The position numbers and the translations under genes were made by a program. The notes below the pieces were generated by a model. It searched no databases. It worked only from the letters and a program-made list of their open reading frames with translations, and had not been told where the DNA came from. A stretch of DNA of 64,000 bases from an uncultured Muribaculaceae bacterium (lineage in GTDB: Bacteria > Bacteroidota > Bacteroidia > Bacteroidales > Muribaculaceae), in assembly GCA_910579675.1 (NCBI GenBank), contig CAJTUF010000015.1, positions 18,226 through 82,225 of the forward strand. The letters run 5' to 3'. Below, one piece after another: positions 58,024-64,000 of this stretch. The stretch's first letter is position 1. Each line of letters opens with the position of its first letter.

Positions 58024-58995
58024 ATGGAGATCACTGTCATCATACCTGTACGCAACAGGGCCCTTATGCTTCCGGCCACTCTCGACTCAGTGGCCGCCCA
58101 GACCTTGCGCCCCCGGCGACTGATTATTGTCGACAACGGATCCGACGACGGATCGCCCGAGGTCGCGGCTAAATGGAGCGCCGCCCATCCCGACCTCGAC
58201 GTGGTCATGCTCGCCGAGCCTAAGCCGGGAGCCTCGGCTGCCCGCAACCGTGGTCTTGCCGAAGTGTCAAAGGCCGACGATTCTTATGTGCTTTTCTTCG
58301 ATTCCGACGACATTATGCTGCCCGACCACATAGCCCGGATAGATAAGGCACTTGAGGCGCGCCCCGACACCGACCTCCTCTACTTCGACAAGGCTTTCCG
58401 CGACCCCGACGGATGGACCACCGTGAAGTCGACCCCGGGCGACGGCAATCTGATCTGCCACCATATCTTCCACAGCACTCTCGCCACCGCTTCATTTGTG
58501 GCCCGTGCATCGCTGGTTGAGCGGGCGGGCGGATGGAACGAGGAGCTCCTACGCTGGAACGACTATGAGCTCGGGCTCCGACTGGCGGTGGAGGCTTCGT
58601 CGCCATTCAAGCTCACCGGCGCCCCGAGGGTAATGGTGCTCACTCACTCCGAGTCAATCACCGGCTGCTCTTATTCAAAAGATGCGGCCACTCTCAATGC
58701 GGCGCTTGACTCAATGCGACGCACCCTTGCCGCAGCCTCCCTCACTCAGGAGCTGCGCTATCTGCATGCCCGCCGGGCCATCCTTGCCGGGCTCTTTGCC
58801 CGTGAAGGAGATGCAGCCTCAGCTACCTCAACCATGCGCCAGGCGCTCGATGCCGCCTCGCCGCGCGACACCCTCGCCATGCGTCTGGCCTACCTCGCCA
58901 CGCGCCTCACAGGGCGTGGCGGCGCCGCAATGGCCTCTTGGCTTCTCGCGCCACCCAAGCCCAAGCGCGCCACGCGCCTAAGCCGGCCTAAATAA
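58024..58995 (+). CDS. Glycosyltransferase family 2
   Basis: A 323-residue GT-A transferase. 'ITVIIPVRNRALMLPATLDS', 'LIIVDNGSDDGSPEVAAKWS', 'PGASAARNRGLAEVSKADDS' and the metal-binding 'VLFFDSDDIMLPDHIARIDK' are present. The C-terminal 90 residues are Ala-rich helices. Divergent from the GT4-GT2 pair; together they form a small glycan-assembly cluster. Start ATG at 58024 (MEITVIIPVRN). Confidence 0.92.
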   Translation: MEITVIIPVRNRALMLPATLDSVAAQTLRPRRLIIVDNGSDDGSPEVAAKWSAAHPDLDVVMLAEPKPGASAARNRGLAEVSKADDSYVLFFDSDDIMLPDHIARIDKALEARPDTDLLYFDKAFRDPDGWTTVKSTPGDGNLICHHIFHSTLATASFVARASLVERAGGWNEELLRWNDYELGLRLAVEASSPFKLTGAPRVMVLTHSESITGCSYSKDAATLNAALDSMRRTLAAASLTQELRYLHARRAILAGLFAREGDAASATSTMRQALDAASPRDTLAMRLAYLATRLTGRGGAAMASWLLAPPKPKRATRLSRPK

Positions 58996-59006
58996 GATTT
59001 TTTTGC

Positions 59007-59014
59007 TACCTTTG
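59007..59014 (+). promoter_or_regulatory. -7 element of rsmA promoter
   Basis: TACCTTTG, 65 nt before the rsmA ATG, after an AT-rich TTTTTTTG stretch. Confidence 0.6.
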
Positions 59015-59079
59015 CCGCTGCAATGGCAATCCATTTGTTATAGCTCTAATCACTTAACCCTCCAAGCACAACCACAACT

Positions 59080-59883
59080 ATGCCTCAGGTAAGAGCTAAA
59101 AAAGCCCTCGGCCAGCACTTTCTGACCGACACAAATATCGGACGGCGCATAGCCTCCACTCTCGACGACTATGTAGGGATGCCCGTGATCGAGGTAGGCC
59201 CAGGCATGGGTTTCCTCTCCCAGTTTCTCCTCGACAAAGGCCACGACCTCACTGTGGTGGAGATAGATGGCGAGAGTGTCGACTATCTGCGCCGTGAGTT
59301 TCCGGTCCTGGCCGACAATGAGCGCATTCTCCCTGTTGATTTTCTCGCCACCGACCTCGCTGCTCTCTTCCCCGACGGCCGCCAGTTTTGCGTCATAGGC
59401 AATTATCCCTACAATATATCTTCACAGATCTTCTTCCATATCCTCGACTACCGCGACCGCATCCCCTGCTGCTCAGGCATGTTGCAGCGCGAAGTGGCCG
59501 AGCGGCTTGCGGCTCCTCCCGGAGGCAAAGCGCGGGGCATCCTGAGTGTGCTCCTTCAGGCATGGTATGATGTGGAGTATCTTTTCACTGTCGACGAGCA
59601 TGTATTTAATCCGCCGCCAAAGGTCAAGAGTGGCGTGATTAAGCTCACCCGCAACGGAGTGACCGATCTCGGATGCGACTGGAATCTGTTCCGCTCGGTG
59701 GTCAAAACCGCTTTCGGCCAGCGCCGCAAGATGCTGCGTTCCTCGCTCAAAGGTCTGTTTGGCCCCGCCGGGATCCCCGCCGAAGCCGCCGGTCTTATGT
59801 CCATGCGACCCGAGCAGCTCCCGGTGGAACGCTTCGTGGAGCTCACCAATATGATAGCACGCTCGCGCTCTGCTGCCAGCTGA
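59080..59883 (+). CDS. rsmA: 16S rRNA dimethyladenosine transferase (KsgA)
   Basis: A 267-residue methyltransferase that dimethylates two adjacent adenosines near the 3' end of 16S rRNA. 'KKALGQHFLTDTNIGRRIAS' (N-terminal signature), SAM motif 'VIEVGPGMGFLSQFLLDKGH', acidic 'LTVVEIDGESVDYLRREF', catalytic 'FCVIGNYPYNISSQIFFHIL' (NLPY type), 'FNPPPKVKSGVIKLTRN' and 'AFGQRRKMLRSSLKGLF'. mgtE follows 48 nt later on the same strand. Confidence 0.96.
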   Translation: MPQVRAKKALGQHFLTDTNIGRRIASTLDDYVGMPVIEVGPGMGFLSQFLLDKGHDLTVVEIDGESVDYLRREFPVLADNERILPVDFLATDLAALFPDGRQFCVIGNYPYNISSQIFFHILDYRDRIPCCSGMLQREVAERLAAPPGGKARGILSVLLQAWYDVEYLFTVDEHVFNPPPKVKSGVIKLTRNGVTDLGCDWNLFRSVVKTAFGQRRKMLRSSLKGLFGPAGIPAEAAGLMSMRPEQLPVERFVELTNMIARSRSAAS

Positions 59884-59931
59884 CCATCCCTTGTAGTCCA
59901 ATCCTTTAATGCCTCTCTCCCATACTGCGTT

Positions 59932-61293
59932 TTGACTATCACTCCTGAATTTATCGAACGTCTCAAATACATCATAGAGACCCGCGACGAGGAATCGGCC
60001 CGGCAGCAGCTGTCCGATCTCCATCCTGCCGATATCGCAGAGCTCTATCAGGAGCTCGACATCGACCAGGCAGAGTTTCTCTACCGTCTGCTCGACGATG
60101 AGATAGCTGCCGATGTGCTCATGGAGCTCGACGAGGACGACCGCCACAAGCTTCTCGCCAATATGCCGGCCGAGGAGATCGCCAAGCAGTTTATCGAACA
60201 TCTCGACACCGACGACGCCGTAGATATCATCCAGGAACTCGACGAGGAAGATCGCGATGAAATCCTCTCCCACATCGACGATGTGGAGCAGGCCGGCGAC
60301 ATTATCGACCTTCTTAAATACGACGACGACACCGCAGGCGGCCTCATGGGCACCGAGATGATCACCGTCAACGAAAACTGGTCGATGCCCGAGTGTATCA
60401 AGGAGATGAGGATGCAGGCCGAGGAGATGGACGAGATCTACTACGTATATGTGGTCGACGACGACAACAAGCTACGGGGTGTGCTCCCGCTCAAGAAGCT
60501 CATAACCCATCCTTCGGTGTCGAAAATCAAGCATGTGATGGAGGAAAATCCGGTGGCTGTCAAAGCCGATACCCCAATCGACGAGGTGGCGCTCGACTTT
60601 GAAAAATACGACCTTGTGGCGATGCCGGTGATCGACTCCATTGGCCGGCTGCTCGGACGGATCACCGTCGACGACGTCATGGATCGGGTGCGTGAATCGA
60701 CCGAGCGCGACTATCAGCTTGCTTCGGGTCTCTCAAGCGACGTCGAGACCGACGACACCCTCTTCACCCAGACCAAGGCCCGGCTGCCGTGGCTCCTGAT
60801 AGGTATGCTCGGAGGTATAGGCAACTCACTTATCCTCGGAAATTTTGAAGCAGGATTCACCGCCGACCCCACTCTCGCGCTTTTCATCCCGCTCATAGGA
60901 GGCACCGGCGGAAATGTGGGCACCCAGTCGAGCGCTATCGTGGTGCAGGGTCTCGCCAACGGCTCGCTCGATATAAAGAATGCCACCCGACAGCTTGTAA
61001 AAGAGCTCGGGGTGGGACTCATCAACGGTTGTATAATCTCGCTTCTGGTGTTTGGCTACAATTTCATCAAGCTCGGATCGGGTCATCAGGTCACCACCAT
61101 AGCCGTATCGCTCTCGCTGCTGGCCGTGGTGCTCTTCGCCTCGGTGTTCGGCACCTTCGTCCCCCTTACCCTGGAGCGGTTTAAAATCGACCCTGCTCTG
61201 GCCACCGGTCCCTTCATCTCCATCACCAACGACATCATCGGCATGGTGATCTATATGTCGATCTCCACACTTCTGCTGTCGTCGCTCGCATGA
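59932..61293 (+). CDS. mgtE: Magnesium transporter MgtE
   Basis: A 453-residue Mg2+ channel. N domain of helical repeats (1-130, 'LHPADIAELYQELDIDQAEF', 'IEHLDTDDAVDIIQELDEED'), CBS pair (about 135-260, with 'HPSVSKIKHVMEENPVAVKA'), a plug helix and five membrane helices with the pore signature 'GGTGGNVGTQSSAIVVQGLA' and 'GPFISITNDIIGMVIYMS'. The cytosolic domains are very acidic, as needed for Mg sensing. The start is TTG at 59932: no in-frame ATG or GTG precedes the family N-terminus. The stop touches the next (convergent) gene with no gap. Confidence 0.94.
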   Translation: MTITPEFIERLKYIIETRDEESARQQLSDLHPADIAELYQELDIDQAEFLYRLLDDEIAADVLMELDEDDRHKLLANMPAEEIAKQFIEHLDTDDAVDIIQELDEEDRDEILSHIDDVEQAGDIIDLLKYDDDTAGGLMGTEMITVNENWSMPECIKEMRMQAEEMDEIYYVYVVDDDNKLRGVLPLKKLITHPSVSKIKHVMEENPVAVKADTPIDEVALDFEKYDLVAMPVIDSIGRLLGRITVDDVMDRVRESTERDYQLASGLSSDVETDDTLFTQTKARLPWLLIGMLGGIGNSLILGNFEAGFTADPTLALFIPLIGGTGGNVGTQSSAIVVQGLANGSLDIKNATRQLVKELGVGLINGCIISLLVFGYNFIKLGSGHQVTTIAVSLSLLAVVLFASVFGTFVPLTLERFKIDPALATGPFISITNDIIGMVIYMSISTLLLSSLA

Positions 61294-61989
61294 TCAGAAG
61301 TTGTAGCCCACGCTGAAAGTCACCAGATTGCGGTGGAAGCTCGTGGCATTGCTGTGTTTCGACAGATTGACCAGTCCAAAGGCCGCGTCGACCCCTATGT
61401 AGTAATTGCTGCCGAAAGCCACTCCCGCGCCTATTTTCCACTGACAGTCAAAGCGGCGAAACAACGTATCGTAGAGCTCTCCGGCCAGCGATGATCCGCC
61501 CGGCATATCGTCGGTAAGATGGGCTGTGAATCCAACCTCCAGCTGCGGACCTGTGGAGAGAAACAGTGCGGTGGTCGGTGTGAAATCAATCCGGTAGCCA
61601 ACCATGACAGGCACACGCATGCCCCAAGTGCCGACCCACGCATCTATGCGGTCGAGCGACCCCACGGGGGTGTCGCTGTCGGAGGTATCGAAGTCGGCGT
61701 CCATCGTGTCGTAGAAGAAGCTCACTCCCGGCTCAACATACAGCCCTCCGCCAAACGGATGGTTGTACACTGCCCCGAGCGCCACGCCGGCACCCGGTCC
61801 GAAGATCTTGATCTTATTGTCGCTTCCAAATTTCCACTTGCCGGGACACGACACATCGAGCGAGGCCCTGAGGCCCCAGAACGGGTTGTCGTAGGCATAT
61901 TCTTCTGAATAGGCGGGCGATTGGGCCGCCGCCGTTACCGATGTAAGGGCCACTGCTGCGAGGGCTGCTGTGAGTACTTTTGCTTTCAT
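61294..61989 (-). CDS. Porin-like outer-membrane beta-barrel protein
   Basis: A 231-residue exported barrel. Signal peptide 1-20 ('AALAAVALTSVTAAAQSPAY'). Strand-rich body: 'FWGLRASLDVSCPGKWKFGS', 'GLYVEPGVSFFYDTMDADFD', 'MRVPVMVGYRIDFTPTTALF', 'GVDAAFGLVNLSKHSNATSF' and the final 'LVTFSVGYNF' with C-terminal Phe. It resembles the PorT-like/OMP_b-brl_2 proteins of Bacteroidota, role unknown. I prefer the ATG at 61989 (MKAKVLTAAL) over 62034. Confidence 0.85.
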   Translation of the reverse strand: MKAKVLTAALAAVALTSVTAAAQSPAYSEEYAYDNPFWGLRASLDVSCPGKWKFGSDNKIKIFGPGAGVALGAVYNHPFGGGLYVEPGVSFFYDTMDADFDTSDSDTPVGSLDRIDAWVGTWGMRVPVMVGYRIDFTPTTALFLSTGPQLEVGFTAHLTDDMPGGSSLAGELYDTLFRRFDCQWKIGAGVAFGSNYYIGVDAAFGLVNLSKHSNATSFHRNLVTFSVGYNF

Positions 61990-62073
61990 ATCTTTATAAC
62001 ACGCGTATGGGCAATAATGCAGGAGCTTTTTCACATTTTTTTAGATTTATTCGCCCATTTGGCCTTTTTTTTC

Positions 62074-62081
62074 TACCTTTG
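62074..62081 (+). promoter_or_regulatory. -7 element of the SulP gene promoter
   Basis: TACCTTTG, 76 nt before the ATG at 62158. Confidence 0.6.
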
Positions 62082-62157
62082 CGCCTTCAATTCACAGATC
62101 AATCATATTCAAGCCCAGTCTTAAGCAGTTTCCAATCACTTTTTCTATCGCAGAATC

Positions 62158-63858
62158 ATGAATTTCTCAGGGCCTATCGACTACAAGCCGGCACTCATCC
62201 CGGCTCTGCGCGGTTATAATTTCTCGCGCTTCAAATCCGACCTGATCGCCGGCATCGTTGTCGGCATTGTCGCTCTCCCTCTCGCCATCGCTTTCGGCAT
62301 AGCCTCGGGTGTCAGCCCCACCATCGGCCTCATCACAGCCATCATTGGCGGATTTCTTGTATCGGCACTCGGCGGCTGCTCAGTGCAGATCGGCGGTCCC
62401 ACCGGCGCTTTCATCGTTATTGTCTACAACATCATAGCCACCTACGGCCTCGAAGGTCTGGCCATCGCCACCTTCATGGCGGGTGTGATACTCGTCGGCC
62501 TCGGCCTGTTCCACCTCGGCACCGTGATCAAGTTTATCCCCTACCCTATCGTAGTAGGATTCACCGCTGGTATAGCACTCACCATCTTCTCCACCCAGAT
62601 CAACGACTTCTTCGGCCTCGGGCTCACCGGGGTGCCGAGTGAGTTCATACCCAAGTGGGGCATGTACCTGTCCAATCTCGGCAACATCGACCTGCCCACC
62701 CTTGCCGTAGGCGTAGTGTCGCTCCTGATCATCACTCTCGCCCCTAAGGTGAGCAAGAAGCTTCCGGGCGCGCTGCTCGCCATCATTATCGTCACCGCCA
62801 TAGTGGCCCTGCTCAAGGATTCATGTCCATGGCTCGCCGTCGAGACCATCGGCGACCGTTTCGGCTCGCTCCCCACCGACATCCCCGAGCCCCACTCGCT
62901 TGAGCTCAACATGGCCACCATCAACCTCCTGCTCCCCTCGGCTTTCACCATCGCCGTGCTCGGAGCCATCGAGAGCCTTCTCTCAGCCACCGTGGCCGAC
63001 GGTGTCACCGGTAGCCGCACCCACTCCAACACTGAGCTCATAGGCCAGGGCGTGGCCAATATCGTGGTGCCATTCTTCGGCGGCATACCCGTCACCGGCG
63101 CCATTGCCCGCACCATGACCAATATCACCAACGGCGGTCGCACCCCCGTGGCCGGTGTGATCCATGCCATCGTGCTCCTGCTCATTTTCCTCTTCATGAT
63201 GCCGCTGATCAATCTTGTGCCTATGGCATGCCTCGCGGCAGTGCTGATTGTCGTGGCCTACAACATGAGCGGCTGGCGCACCATACGCGGCATCCTCCAC
63301 AACCCCAAGAGCGACATCTCGGTGCTCGCTGTGACATTCCTCCTCACTGTGATCTTCGACCTCACGATCGCCATAGAGATAGGCCTGCTCCTCGCCATAA
63401 TCCTTTTCCTGCGCCGCGTGATGGAAAACACCCAGATCAAGGCCTACTCGGGCGAACTCGACATTGCCGAGGGCACCGAAGCCCAGCCAGAGGTGCTCGA
63501 TGTGGCCCGCGGCGTATCGGTCTACGAGATCGACGGCCCGTTCTTCTTCGGCATAGCAACCAAATTTGATGAGCTCATGAGGCAGTCGATGGCCGAAAAA
63601 CCGGTTGTGCGCATAATCCGCATGCGTAAGGTGCCATTTATCGACGCCACCGGAGTCCACAACCTCGAGATGCTCATCCAATCGTCGAAGAAAGAGGGGA
63701 TCCACGTGGTGCTTTCGGGCGTAAATCCCGAGGTGCGCAAGGTGCTCGAACACGCCGGCATCGACTCCTTGATAGGCAACGACCATATCTGCGACCACAT
63801 CAGCCGAGCCGTCGCTATGGCCAATTATATTGCCGAGCGGGATGCCAAACTTGCCTAA
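62158..63858 (+). CDS. SulP-family anion transporter with STAS domain
   Basis: A 566-residue inner-membrane transporter for sulfate, bicarbonate or similar anions. About 12 membrane segments, with the family signature near 'SDLIAGIVVGIVALPLAIAF' and 'SVQIGGPTGAFIVIVYNIIA', then 'TGSRTHSNTELIGQGVANIV'. The C-terminal STAS domain (about 450-566) has 'VYEIDGPFFFGIATKFDELM' and 'VPFIDATGVHNLEMLIQSSK'. Substrate cannot be told from sequence; many members of this branch carry bicarbonate or sulfate. Monocistronic. Confidence 0.93.
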   Translation: MNFSGPIDYKPALIPALRGYNFSRFKSDLIAGIVVGIVALPLAIAFGIASGVSPTIGLITAIIGGFLVSALGGCSVQIGGPTGAFIVIVYNIIATYGLEGLAIATFMAGVILVGLGLFHLGTVIKFIPYPIVVGFTAGIALTIFSTQINDFFGLGLTGVPSEFIPKWGMYLSNLGNIDLPTLAVGVVSLLIITLAPKVSKKLPGALLAIIIVTAIVALLKDSCPWLAVETIGDRFGSLPTDIPEPHSLELNMATINLLLPSAFTIAVLGAIESLLSATVADGVTGSRTHSNTELIGQGVANIVVPFFGGIPVTGAIARTMTNITNGGRTPVAGVIHAIVLLLIFLFMMPLINLVPMACLAAVLIVVAYNMSGWRTIRGILHNPKSDISVLAVTFLLTVIFDLTIAIEIGLLLAIILFLRRVMENTQIKAYSGELDIAEGTEAQPEVLDVARGVSVYEIDGPFFFGIATKFDELMRQSMAEKPVVRIIRMRKVPFIDATGVHNLEMLIQSSKKEGIHVVLSGVNPEVRKVLEHAGIDSLIGNDHICDHISRAVAMANYIAERDAKLA

Positions 63859-63899
63859 ACGTTAACAAAACATGGGCGAAATAAACTTATTTTAACGTT
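63858..63899. repeat. AACGTTAA / TTAACGTT inverted repeat after the SulP gene
   Basis: AACGTTAA (63858-63865) and TTAACGTT (63892-63899) can pair around a 26-nt loop. A weak terminator or an operator for the next gene are possible. Confidence 0.35.
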
Positions 63900-63946
63900 A
63901 TTTCACAAAATATTCCTGTCCCGGTAACTATTCAGCGGATACACTG

Positions 63947-64000
63947 ATGCGGAAACTGAAACTATTACCGACAGGGTCAGACAACGACCTCTCAATACTC
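63947..64000 (+). CDS. Start of an unidentified gene, cut by the window edge
   Basis: An ATG at 63947 opens a frame to the end of the window (MRKLKLLPTGSDNDLSIL). Eighteen residues are too few for identification. Confidence 0.35.
   Translation, partial: MRKLKLLPTGSDNDLSIL

Noticed and set aside
1..64000. CRISPR array, prophage or transposon
   Set aside because: No spaced repeat array, integrase, transposase or phage structural gene was found on either strand.

Overview
The window comes from a Bacteroidota chromosome, most likely a gut Bacteroidales organism of the Muribaculaceae type (inferred; no 16S gene is present). Reasons: promoters repeatedly follow the Bacteroidota pattern TTTG-N19/20-TAnnTTTG; there is a UpxY-type capsule antiterminator, a sigma/anti-sigma/TonB-receptor/DUF4249 surface unit, DUF4221, DUF4296 and DUF349 proteins, a eukaryote-like isoleucyl-tRNA synthetase, a cysteine-poor DksA and GH2 glycosidases. 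Most genes are GC-rich. The capsule end, the 17.5 kb fragment and the 22.9-23.5 kb toxin-antitoxin pair are visibly more AT-rich.

Layout. 1-4.2 kb: start of a capsule/exopolysaccharide locus read leftwards: promoter, structured leader, UpxY, an unknown 140-aa protein, a decayed glycosyltransferase, a GT4 glycosyltransferase and a flippase cut by the window edge. 4.4-9.4 kb: tRNA-His and a surface signalling/uptake unit (ECF sigma, mini anti-sigma, STN-TonB receptor, DUF4249 lipoprotein). 9.5-13.1 kb: panC-panD-ffh-folD. 13.2-16.1 kb: recR-GNAT and ilvE-HD hydrolase. 16.4-19.3 kb: asnA, a repeat-bearing winged-helix fragment, a structured RNA region, rubrerythrin and RNase P RNA (minus strand). 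19.4-22.7 kb: acetyltransferase, Gfo/Idh (GH109-like) protein, GT2 and a beta-barrel protein. 22.7-23.75 kb: a HigBA-type toxin-antitoxin cassette between two copies of a 69-75 bp direct repeat. 23.8-34.0 kb, minus strand: two GH2 glycosidases, folB, rnr, gyrB. 34.2-44.8 kb, plus strand: His/Lys/Asp-rich lipoprotein, DUF4221, ileS-dksA-lspA-DUF4296, acyl-CoA ligase, sulfatase. 44.8-46.2 kb: rnz, tRNA-Arg, small membrane protein. 46.3-55.8 kb: endonuclease I, purN, DUF349, sugar-phosphate transferase, recQ, trkH. 55.8-59.0 kb: three glycosyltransferases. 59.1-63.9 kb: rsmA, mgtE, a porin-like protein, a SulP transporter and the start of one more gene.

Most of the window is core metabolism and information processing interleaved with envelope functions. 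I saw no CRISPR array, prophage, transposase or classical defence island. The signals most worth attention are the toxin-antitoxin cassette that split a terminator and left long direct repeats; an 11-bp tandem repeat inside a small winged-helix reading frame, which could act as a frame switch; a region with competing RNA helices ahead of rubrerythrin; the leader hairpins and decayed first genes of the capsule operon; and the sigma/mini-anti-sigma/STN receptor unit whose anti-sigma protein has lost the usual FecR domain.
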